Assembly (NCBI GenBank): GCA_964035575.1
Contig: OZ037869.1
Location: forward strand, 1 to 64,000
From: Rhynchopus sp. YZ270_cl-10
Taxonomy: Eukaryota > Euglenozoa > Diplonemea > Diplonemida > Diplonemidae
Direction: 5' to 3'
DNA: 64,000 bases
In this document: positions 22,915 to 30,768 of the stretch, piece after piece
Layout: each line of letters opens with the position of its first letter
How positions within the stretch are numbered: the stretch's first letter is position 1
The notes under the pieces: generated by a model
Told to the model about the DNA's origin: nothing
Database searches by the model: none
What the model saw: only the letters and a program-made list of their open reading frames with translations
Position numbers and translations under genes: made by a program

Positions 22915-23545
22915 ACTACAAAATGAAAAGAAAACTAAGAAAATCAGAACGGTCTCTTCCAAGGTTTGAACACGAGACCGCACTCTTACTAAACCTGCGT
23001 TACAACCACTCTGGCAAAACAGCTGACATAATGTCACAAAGTACTGTTTCCCCAATCTACAAAATGAAAAGAAAACTAAGAAAAGCAGAAAGGTCTCTTC
23101 CAAGGTTTGAACACGAGACCGCACTCTTACTACACCTGCGTTACAACCACTCTGGCAAAACAGCTGACATAATGTCACAAAGTACTGTTTCCCCAATCTA
23201 CAAAATGAAAAGAAAACTAAGAAAAGCAGAAAGGTCTCTTCCAAGGTTTGAACACGAGACCGCACTCTTACTACACCTGCGTTACAACCACTCTGGCAAA
23301 ACAGCTGACATAATGTCACAAAGTACTGTTTCCCCAATCTACAAAATGAAAAGAAAACTAAGAAAAGCAGAAAGGTCTCTTCCAAGGTTTGAACATGAGA
23401 CCGCACTCTTACTAAACCTGCGTTACAACCACTCTGGCAAAACAGCTGACATAATGTCACAAAGTACTGTTTCCCCAATCTACAAAATGAAAAGAAAACT
23501 AAGAAAAGCAGAACGGTCTCTTCCAGGTTTGAACATTTGAGCACA
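22915..23545 (-). repeat. tandem tRNA-like family 2 array, 5 copies, ~141-142 bp period
   Basis: The B-box core (GGTTTGAACA on plus) recurs at about 22962, 23103, 23245, 23386 and 23527. Minus-strand unit: TTTTGCCAGAGTGGTTGTAAC, then GTGTTCAAACCTTGGAAGAG. The copies are almost identical, so this is a younger array than family 1. Open frames on both strands simply follow from a period near a multiple of three and low stop content; they are not treated as genes. Confidence 0.87.
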
Positions 23546-23733
23546 CTATTCCTTAGCTTTTAATGTAATTTAATAGTTCTGCAGATCCGTAGATTATTTA
23601 AATTTGTGTATCTGGTCATCAGCACTTAGTGCAACAATCTAAGGTGATTTGGCTGAGTGGTCACCATAATAATCATTTGGGAGTATATTCTGTGTGCTGT
23701 ACAGTTCAAACCCCTCATCTCCCCCACACACAG

Positions 23734-23734
<1 letters not shown>

Positions 23735-23764
<30 letters not shown>
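23735..23764 (+). repeat. CA microsatellite in cassette leader
   Basis: About 13 CA units directly before the ATG of the C2H2 ORF; it expands the CCCCCACACA leader that copy 1 has in short form. Confidence 0.9.
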
Positions 23765-23953
23765 ATGTCGGAGGTCACCGATGTCGACACTGGAAAGGTC
23801 TACATCGACTGTGACAGGCCGCCACCGCGCAGGGTGAGATGCCCAATCTGCGGCAAGTGGCTGTGGGAAGCTAACCTCAGCCGCCACAACCTAAGGGTTC
23901 ACCTGACGGTCCCAGGATCAAAGACGACAGGCACCAGCGGGACACCAAGGTAA
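23765..23953 (+). CDS. small C2H2 zinc-finger protein (cassette copy 2)
   Basis: A 62-residue frame starting MSEVTDVDTGKVYIDC with one clear C2H2 finger, CPICGKWLWEANLSRH then NLRVH (C-x2-C-x12-H-x4-H), residues about 30-50. C2H2 fingers bind nucleic acid or protein; the partner is unknown. The ATG is placed by homology of the leader to copy 1; the frame stays open upstream to 23657 through the tRNA-like head, which I take as fortuitous. The stop lies in AG|GTAAAA, which could instead be a 5' splice site; a T17-GTACTCAG sequence near 24985-25008 could be an acceptor, but no convincing second exon follows. Function not known. Confidence 0.55.
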   Translation: MSEVTDVDTGKVYIDCDRPPPRRVRCPICGKWLWEANLSRHNLRVHLTVPGSKTTGTSGTPR

Positions 23954-24138
23954 AAAAAAACAACAAAAAGAGATTCCGATTACACAAAAAAAAACAACAA
24001 AAAAGATTCCGATTACACAAAAAAATACACTAAAGACACAAAACAAAAAAAAAAAAAAAAAAAAAAAAAATATTATTCTCTCGGACTAGTAACTCAAACA
24101 GTTCTCTTAAGATTTTACAATAAATACTTGATTACATT

Positions 24139-24984
24139 CTGACTTTACCTTAGAGAATTCTGATTTTACCTTAGAGAATATTGACGTTGTCTTAGAGAAT
24201 TGTGACTTTGCCTTAGAGAAATTTGACTTTGCCTTAGAGAATTCTTACTTTGCCTTAGAGAATGTTGACTTTGCCTTAGAGAATTCTGACTTTGCCTTAG
24301 AAAAGTCTGACATTGCCTTAGAGAATATTGACTTTGCCTTAGAGAATTCTGACTTTGCCTTAGAGAAGTCTGACATTGCCTTAGAGAAATCTGACTTTGC
24401 CTTAGAGAATTCTGACATTGCCTTAGAGAATTCTGATTTTGCCTTAGAAAAGTCTGACATTGCCTTAGAGAAATCTGACTTTGCCTTAGAGAATTCTGAC
24501 ATTGCCTTAGAGAATTCTGATTTTGCCTTAGAAAAGTCTGACATTGCCTTAGAGAAATCTGACTTTGCCTTAGAGAATTCTGACTTTGCCTTAGAAAAGT
24601 CTGACATTGCCTTAGAGAAATCTGACTTTGCCTTAGAGAATTCTGACTTTGCCTTAGAAAAGTCTGACATTGCCTTAGAGAATATTGACTTTGCCTTAGA
24701 GAATTCTGACTTTGCCTTAGAGAAGTCTGACATTGCCTTAGAGAAATCTGACTTTGCCTTAGAGAATTCTGACTTTGCCTTAGAGAAGTCTGACATTGCC
24801 TTAGAAAAGTCTGACATTGCCTTAGAGAATATTGACTTTGCCTTAGAGAAATCTGACTTTGCCTTAGAGAATTCTGACTTTGCCTTAGAGAAGTCTGACA
24901 TTGCCTTAGAGAATTCTGACATTGCCTTAGAGAATTCTGACTTTGCCTTAGAGAAATTTGACTTTGCCTTAGAGAATTCTGACT
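24139..24984. repeat. 21-bp minisatellite, block 1 (about 40 units)
   Basis: Imperfect tandem repeats of GAATTCTGACTTTGCCTTAGA with common variants (GAAGTCTGACATT, GAATATTGACTTT). Because the unit is 21 bases, frames stay open on both strands as heptapeptide repeats (minus: FSKAKSE). There is no start context, flank or composition that argues for a real protein. Confidence 0.93.
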
Positions 24985-25183
24985 TTTTTTTTTTTTTTTT
25001 GTACTCAGGTAGCTACGTAGCCTTCAGGGAGGCAATCGTGTGCTAATACAGAAAGTATCAGTCAAGGCTGTCCTTACAGACGCATGCCAAAGCGGCCGCC
25101 ACATGGGTGTGGACTTTAGATTGAAGTTTCATCATTGTACTAGCCCGGATGCAATTTAACGTCCAGCCCAGGACGTGGTATTG
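24985..25183. other. unique island between minisatellite blocks
   Basis: T17 then GTACTCAGGTAGCTACG and about 180 bp of complex, GC-richer sequence, then a return to the same minisatellite. The pyrimidine tract plus CAG resembles a 3' splice site. All three plus frames contain stops soon after. It may be a displaced exon or an insertion that split the minisatellite. Confidence 0.5.
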
Positions 25184-26212
25184 ACTTTGCCTTAGAGAAA
25201 TTTGACTTTGCCTTAGAGAATACTGACTTTGCCTTAGTGAATTCTGACTTTGCCTTAGAGAATTCTGACATTGCCTTAGAGAATTCTGACTTTGCCTTAG
25301 AGAATTCTGACTTTGCCTTAGAGAAATTTGACTTTACCTTAGAGAATACTGACTTTGCCTTAGAGAATTCTGACTTTGCCTTAGAGAATTCCGACTTTGC
25401 CTTAGAGAATACTGACTTTGCCTTAGAGAATTCTGACTTTGCCTTAGAGAAATTTGACTTTGCCTTAGAGAATACTGACTTTGCCTTAGTGAATTCTGAC
25501 TTTGCCTTAGAGAATTCTGACTTTGCCTTAGAGAAATTTGACTTTACCTTAGAGAATACTGACTTTGCCTTAGAGAATTCTGACTTTGCCTTAGAGAATT
25601 CCGACTTTGCCTTAGAGAATACTGACTTTGCCTTAGAGAATTCTGACTTTGCCTTAGAGAAATTTGACTTTGCCTTAGAGAAGTCTGACATTGCCTTAGA
25701 GAATTCCGACTTTGCCTTAGAGAATTCTGACTTTGCCTTAGTGAATTCTGACTTTGCCTTAGAGAATTCTGACATTGCCTTAGAGAATTCTGACTTTGCC
25801 TTAGAGAAGTCTGACATTGCCTTAGAGAATATTGACTTTGCCTTAGAGAAGTCTCACATTGCCTTAGAGAATTCTGACTTTGCCTTAGAGAATTCCGACT
25901 TTGCCTTAGAGAATTCTGACTTTGCCTTAGAGAAATTTGACTTTGCCTTAGAGAATTCCGACTTTGCCTTAGAGAATACTGACTTTGCCTTAGAGAATTC
26001 TGACTTTACCTTAGAGAATTCCGACTTTGCCTTAGAGAATACTGACTTTGCCTTAGAGAATTCCGACTTTGCCTTAGAGAAATTTGACTTTGCCTTAGAG
26101 AATACTGACTTTGCCTTAGTGAATTCTGACTTTGCCTTAGAGAAATTCTGACTTTGCCTTAGAGAATTCCGACTTTGCCTTAGAGAAATTCTGACTTTGC
26201 CTTAGAGAATTT
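25184..26212. repeat. 21-bp minisatellite, block 2 (about 49 units)
   Basis: Same unit as block 1 with a different variant mix (GAATACTGAC, GAAATTTGAC, GAATTCCGAC, TTAGTGAATTC), including internal higher-order duplication: the stretch near 25237-25480 closely recurs near 25490-25690. Open on both strands as in block 1. Confidence 0.93.
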
Positions 26213-27905
26213 TGATGCCCAATATCATGCCCAATATAGGGAGGAGTGTGGAGTGGAGGATTCCTGTAGGAAGTTGCCTGTAGCTGGTGGGAGGGGGGGT
26301 AGGGGGGGGGAGAAGGGGGGGTACCGGACAGAATTCTGGCCGGCTGGGCTGGGCCTGGGGGTCCATGCCCAATATAGGGAGGAGTGTGGAGTGGAGGATT
26401 CCTGTAGGAAGTTGCCTGTAGCTGGTGGGAGGGGGGGTAGGGGGGGGGAGAAGGGGGGGTACCGGACAGAATTCTGGCCGGCTGGGCTGGGCCTGGGGGT
26501 CCATGCCCAATATAGGGAGGGGTGTGGAGTAGAGGATTCCTGTAGGAAGTTGCCTGTACCGCGAGGAAGGGGGGGTGGGGGGGTAGGGGGGGGGGGGGGG
26601 GGGTGAAGGCCCCGGACAGAATTCTGGCCGGCTGGGCTGGGCCAGGGGGTCCATGCCCAATATAGGGAGGAGTGTGGAGTGGAGGATTCCTGTAGGAAGT
26701 TGCCTGTAGCTGGTGGGAGGGGGGGTAGGGGGGGGGAGAAGGGGGGGTACCGGACAGAATTCTGGCCGGCTGGGCTGGGCCTGGGGGTCCATGCCCAATA
26801 TAGGGAGGGGTGTGGAGTGGAGGATTCCTGAAGGAAATTGCCTGCAGCTGGAGGGAGGTGGGGTGGAGGGGGAGGCGTAAGATGCGAGACAGAATTCTGG
26901 CCGGCTGGGCTGGGCCTGGGGGTCCATGCCCAATATAGGGAGGGGTGTGGAGTAGAGGATTCCTGTAGGAAGTTGCCTGTAGCTGGTGGGAGGGGGGGTA
27001 GGGGGGGGGAGAAGGGGGGGTACCGGACAGAATTCTGGCCGGCTGGGCTGGGCCTGGGGGTCCATGCCCAATATAGGGAGGGGTGTGGAGTGGAGGATTC
27101 CTGAAGGAAATTGCCTGCAGCTGGAGGGAGGTGGGGTGGAGGGGGAGGCGTAAGATGCGAGACAGAATTCTGGCCGGCTGGGCTGGGCGTGGGGGTCCAT
27201 GCCCAATATAGGGAGGGGTGGGGAGTGGAGGATTCCTGCAGGAACTTGCCTGCAGCTGAAGGGGTAGGGGGGTAGGGGGGGGGGGGCGTAGAGGACAGAA
27301 TTCTGGCCGACTGGGCTGGGCGTGGGGGTCCATGCCCAATATAGGGAGGGGTGGGGAGTGAAGGATTCCTGCAGGAAGTTGTCTGTAGCTGGAGGGATGA
27401 GGATGGGGGGGGAGGCGTAAGATGCGAGACAGAATTCTGGCCGGCTGGGCTGGGCGTGGGGGTCCATGCCCAATATAGGGAGGGGTGGGGAGTGAAGGAT
27501 TCCTGCAGGAAGTTGTCTGCAGCTGGAGGGATGAGGATGGGGGGTCGGGGGGGGGTGCACGGGACAGAATTATGGCCGACTGGGCTGGGCCTGGGGGTCC
27601 ATGCCCAATATAGGGAGGGGTGAGGAGTGGAGGATTCCTGAAGGAAGTTGCCTGTAGCTGGAGGGAGGGGGGGAAGGGGGGTGGGGGGTGGGGGACAGAA
27701 TTCTGGCCGGCTGGGCTGGGCCAGGGGGTCCATGCCCAATATAGGGAGGGGTGAGGAGTGGAGGATTCCTGAAGGAAGTTGCCTGTAGCTGGAGGGAGGG
27801 GGGGAAGGGGGGTGGGGGGTGGGGGACAGAATTCTGGCCGGCTGGGCTGGGCCAGGGGGTCCAGGCCCAATTTTGGGAGGGGTGAGGAGTGGTGGATTCT
27901 TGAAG
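26213..27905. repeat. G-rich minisatellite, ~136-bp unit, about 12-13 copies
   Basis: The landmark CCATGCCCAATATAGGGAGG recurs about every 134-150 bases, followed by GGATTCCTG, a variable poly-G block and GACAGAATTCTGGCCG. The poly-G blocks have many runs of four or more G. All three minus frames are open for hundreds of codons (Pro-rich) because the minus strand is C-rich and stop-poor; not a gene. Confidence 0.93.
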
Positions 27906-27970
27906 GAAAGTCGACTTTTCTACCACACACTATTTTTTCTATTCAGAGATATTTTTGATCAAGAACAATC

Positions 27971-28745
27971 ATGTCGATCGCGCAGCCGAAGCCGTGTGTA
28001 GAGTCCTCACTTGTCAGTGCACTTGTCGAGCAGCAGAAGCAGAACTCAAAACTGTGTGAGGCTCTTCTGGAGCAGCAGAAGCAGATCGGTAAGCTTAGTG
28101 ATGAGCTCGCCGAAGCGCATGCGAAATTGTCATCCAGGATGGATGCAGAATTGGTATGTAGTATTATATATTTTGTCGTGCATATGCTTCTTACCACAGG
28201 ACGAACTGAAGTGCGGGCAACGGTGTTTCCAGCAGAACAAACGCAGGAGAGTTATGCCTGAGAAGAAGAAGTCTGCAGAGGCTATCAAGAGACGGGTGAA
28301 ACGGAAGTGGTCGTGCGATAAGAGAGTCCCATCCGCAACGCAGGCCTCCTTTCCTGTGATCCCCAAGGAGAACACCGCAACGCAAACCTGCAATCCTCCG
28401 CTGCTGTCCACCTATTCATACGTTCCTTATCTGGGGGCAAACATCATCAGCTATGTTCCCTTCCCGCCAGATGTCATCGAGTATGAAGAAGACGCAGACG
28501 CAGGGGACCCGGACTTTCCTGGAATGTCGGTGTCGCAGATCAATGAAGCTTTTCGCAAGTGCTTTGATAGTGATTCTGAGGATGATGGTGACACACCCCA
28601 GGTGACCACTCTCCAGGTTGTCAAGTTGGAAGACTTACTGATCACCTCGGATGAAATCCCACTTGAGCTGTATGAGGGGTATGAGGGCCCTTTGGAAGCG
28701 GCCTTTGGTAGGGGGGCAAAGACTGCTGGGTTAGTGGGGAATTAG
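27971..28745 (+). CDS. coiled-coil, basic/acidic hypothetical protein 1 (two exons)
   Basis: Exon 1 is 27971-28153, a 46-nt GT..AG intron (GTATGTAGT ... TTACCACAG) is 28154-28199, and exon 2 is 28200-28745; phase 0; 242 residues. Residues about 12-61 are a Gln/Glu/Lys heptad-like coiled coil (LVSALVEQQKQNSKLCEALL). Just after the intron comes a basic stretch (NKRRRV, KKKSAEAIKRRVKRK) that could be a nuclear signal, then a Tyr/Pro-rich part and acidic patches (EYEEDADAGDPD, DSDSEDDGD). The downstream gene is a paralog with the same intron position and phase. No known family is recognised; a nuclear or nucleic-acid role is inference from composition. Confidence 0.75.
28154..28199 (+). other. 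46-nt spliceosomal intron
   Basis: GTATGTAGT donor, TTACCACAG acceptor. Splicing it joins two phase-0 exons and keeps the alignment with the paralog at 28884-29838, whose first intron sits at the same place. Confidence 0.8.
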
Positions 28746-28883
28746 TGGGGGGTTGGAGGTAGGGGGCAGAATCAGAACATCAGATACAAGAAAAAAAGGA
28801 CCAATTTTTATACACACTTTTTCCTTCAGTACTTTCTTCACATTTCCTCACCCTTCCCTCTCAGGATACTCTAAGACACAACC
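28746..28883 (+). promoter_or_regulatory. intergenic leader shared with neighbouring genes
   Basis: Contains ATCAGATACAAGAAAAAAA followed by TTTTTATACACAC and pyrimidine-rich sequence before the ATG. Related sequence precedes 30769 (ATCAGATCCAAGAAAAAAA) and, more weakly, 30089. Likely promoter/5' UTR, by position and repetition. Confidence 0.5.
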
Positions 28884-29838
28884 ATGTTCCCAAAGGCCAA
28901 GCCGACCCCCTGGGATATCTCTATGACATCTACCAGTCTACTTGCGACTTCCGAGCCGACTTCCGAGCCCGCTCAAGCGGCTCAAGCAGCTCAAGCAGCT
29001 CAAGCAGCTCAAGCAGCTCAAGCAGCTCAAGCAGCTCAAGCAGCTCAAGCAGCTCAAGCAGCTCAAGCAGCTCAAGCAGCTCAAGCAGCTCAAGCAGCTC
29101 AAGCAGCTCAAGCAGCTCAAGGGGATGCCAAGCCAGCTGAGGATGAGCTACCTGAGCTGGCTGACCTACCTGACGATGTTGTGACAACCAACGTTCTCAA
29201 CGAACCGGAACTTGAGGCTTTTTCAAACATGCAGCTTGTCGCTGCACTTTTTGAGCAGGTAAAGCAGACAAACAAAGTCTGCGACGCGCTTCTTGAAGCG
29301 CATGTGAAGTGCAAGGCATATGAAAGGATCTATACGGACCTGGTATGTAATATTACAGTTAATATTATTTTATGCTCTTATTTACACACAGCATGAGCGT
29401 GTTTGTGAAGAACTAGAGTTTCATCAACAAAAACGGAGGAGGGTTGACAGACGTACGACGGTATGAATTATCCAGTTTTATTCAATAACCTGACATTGTT
29501 TACTAAATTCATGACAGGAGATGGGAACGCCCGAGACCCCAAATATGCGTAACTCCACACCTGTAAACTCGCAAAGCCGTTGGGTTTGTGAAACATGCAG
29601 TAAGATCTGCCAAACACAGGCAGCGCTGAGCAATCATGCAAAGACCCATGTGGAGAAACCCAAGAAAAAAAGGGCTTATAAAAGCCCACAGGTCACAACC
29701 CCTCAGGTGGTGACCCCACAGCCCATCACCCCTCAGGTGGTGACCCCACAGGCCAACCCAGAAGAAATCATCCCAAATGAGTTGTTGTCTGGGCTTGCTG
29801 CGTATGATGACGACGATGATGATGAAGAGGCTTTTTAG
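28884..29838 (+). CDS. coiled-coil, C2H2 zinc-finger hypothetical protein 2 (three exons)
   Basis: Exons 28884-29342, 29392-29460 and 29518-29838, with 49- and 57-nt GT..AG introns, all phase 0; 282 residues. The N-terminus holds an Ala-Gln-Ala repeat (about residues 32-80). A coiled-coil segment LVAALFEQVKQTNKVCDALL matches LVSALVEQQKQNSKLCEALL of the upstream gene, and the basic QQKRRRV after intron 1 matches NKRRRV there. Exon 3 has one C2H2 finger (CETCSKICQTQAALSNHAKTH region; C-x2-C-x12-H-x3-H), PQVTTPQVV repeats also hinted at in gene 1, and an acidic C-terminus. Probably a nuclear, nucleic-acid-associated protein; its function is not known. It sits between its paralog and Helitron ORFs on the same strand. 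Confidence 0.78.
28973..29122 (+). repeat. in-frame 9-bp coding repeat (CAAGCAGCT)
   Basis: About 16 units of GCTCAAGCA encoding Ala-Gln-Ala within exon 1 of the zinc-finger gene. The length is a multiple of three, so expansion preserves the frame. Confidence 0.93.
29343..29391 (+). other. 49-nt intron 1 of the C2H2 gene
   Basis: GTATGTAATATTACAG donor side, TTTACACACAG acceptor. It has the same position relative to the coiled coil, the same phase and the same donor (GTATGTA) as the intron at 28154-28199. Confidence 0.8.
29461..29517 (+). other. 57-nt intron 2 of the C2H2 gene
   Basis: GTATGAATT donor, CATGACAG acceptor; removal joins CGTACGACG to GAGATGGGA in phase 0 and leads into the zinc finger. 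Confidence 0.75.
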
Positions 29839-29934
29839 TGTGGAACTAAAAAAAGTAAAAAAAATTATCTTTTTTGACTTTTGTTTTTATCATTACTTTT
29901 GTTTTTTTAATTTTTACTGCTTTTTTGTATATTT

Positions 29935-30088
29935 TGTCAGACACTGATACTAATATACTAATATCAAAAACACAAGAAAAGTAACTAAAAAAGAACGACT
30001 TCTTTTCAATACTTCATATCACACTTTTATTCATCCACATTACTAGTAACAGAAGAAACTAAAAAACACAGTAAAGTACAACTAAACT
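29935..30088 (+). promoter_or_regulatory. leader of the HUH ORF, duplicated before the next Helitron ORF
   Basis: The order TTGTCAGACAC, ATATCA-CAAGAAAA, CTTTTATTCATC, AACAGAA-GAAA, ACACAGTAAA, AAACTATG-TCGAAG is closely repeated at 30645-30780. The two flanks and starts are clearly duplicates, giving the adjacent ORFs the same likely promoter/5' UTR. Confidence 0.6.
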
Positions 30089-30571
30089 ATGCTCGAAGAT
30101 ATACTTGCCCGCAAACCCGCAAACACGATTATTCAGTCACGTAGTAACCCGCAAACCCGATCTTTCCGTCGCGTCATTTCCATCACCCGTGTTACGAATG
30201 TGGTGGAAAACAGTCGCGTAGCCACACACAATCCTACCAATGACACAACTACAGCTACCACCACCCTCCATGCCAGCTACATACAGAGATTGGGATTTAT
30301 GAAGGTACGGTTTGCATGTCTTGGCTTCCCGCACATAGTGACCGTGAAAAATGCGAATCCTTTTGACTGGCGAGAGATCATTAGGGAGCTGCATCAGGGC
30401 AAAAGACAGATTCTTGTTGTTCAGTATTTGTTTAAATACTTATTTAAGGGGGAGAAAAATGAGATAAAGAAAGAAGGAGCCTCTGACTGGTCTCTTGTTT
30501 CAATGGCATGTGTGGTGGAGTACCAAAAGCGTGGACTCCCCCACTTACACATTTTTGTGTGGTGCAAATAA
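30089..30571 (+). CDS. short Helitron-type HUH endonuclease ORF (truncated)
   Basis: 160 residues. Residues about 34-85 align with residues about 593-670 of the next ORF (RVTNVVENSRVATHNPTND versus RVTKMVENRRVTTHDTTND), then follow the Helitron N-terminal/Rep pattern (IREL ... EYQKRGLPHLHIFVW) with the HUH pair H152 and H154 near the end. In Helitrons this domain nicks and joins DNA in rolling-circle transposition through downstream tyrosines; those and the helicase are absent, so this ORF ends just after the HUH motif and is probably inactive or a fragment. Its N-terminus contains ARKPANT and NPQTR, encoded by CCCGCAAA telomere-like units at 30108-30124 and 30147-30159. Confidence 0.72.
   Translation: MLEDILARKPANTIIQSRSNPQTRSFRRVISITRVTNVVENSRVATHNPTNDTTTATTTLHASYIQRLGFMKVRFACLGFPHIVTVKNANPFDWREIIRELHQGKRQILVVQYLFKYLFKGEKNEIKKEGASDWSLVSMACVVEYQKRGLPHLHIFVWCK
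30108..30159 (-). repeat. CCCGCAAA stubs inside the HUH ORF
   Basis: Two short pieces of the 8-mer (minus orientation relative to arrays A-C): CCCGCAAACCCGCAAAC at 30108-30124 and AACCCGCAAACCC at 30147-30159, in frame within the ORF starting at 30089. Confidence 0.8.
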
Positions 30572-30644
30572 GCAGAAGCATAATCTGCTTTGGGGGGGGG
30601 GGGGCGGGTGATGTTTTTTTTTTACTACTACCCCGTTGTTTTTT

Positions 30645-30768
30645 TTGTCAGACACAGAATAATTAATATCAGATCCAAGAAAAAAATAGAAAGCTCTTTT
30701 TCATTACTCTTTTATTCATCTTCATTCACTCCATAAACAGAAAGAAAATTTTTAACACACGGTAAACT
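30645..30768 (+). promoter_or_regulatory. leader of the Helitron Rep/helicase ORF
   Basis: Duplicate of the leader at 29935-30088 and partly of 28746-28883 (ATCAGATCCAAGAAAAAAA, TCTTTTTCATTACTCTTTTATTCATC in pieces), ending in AAACTATGTTCGAAG at the start codon. Confidence 0.6.

Larger units (their letters stand above)
23640..24077 (+). mobile_element. tRNA-headed, A-tailed cassette, copy 2 (SINE-like with C2H2 ORF)
   Basis: The head TAAGGTGATTTGGCTGAGTGG holds a perfect A box (23650-23660); the B-box-like AGTTCAAACCC is at 23703-23713; the leader CCTCATCTCCCCCACACAC continues as a CA microsatellite to the ATG at 23765. After the ORF the tail has GATTCCGATTACACAAAA twice, CACTAAAGACAC, about 26 A and TATTATT. 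Head and tail match copy 1 at 21654-22075; the 190-bp coding core does not. The wider A-to-B spacing (about 42 nt) recalls class II (Leu/Ser-type) tRNAs. Confidence 0.74.

Noticed and set aside
14272-23545. CRISPR array
   Set aside because: The whole 142-bp unit repeats, with no alternation of fixed repeat and unique spacer; eukaryotic context.
24245-26151. Heptad-repeat proteins (FSKAKSE / ENSDFAL) on either strand
   Set aside because: The unit is 21 bp, so any frame without a stop stays open; both strands are equally open and no promoter or start context supports one.
26137-27930. Pro-rich minus-strand protein of about 600 residues
   Set aside because: All three minus frames are open over the same G-rich minisatellite; this reflects stop-poor composition.
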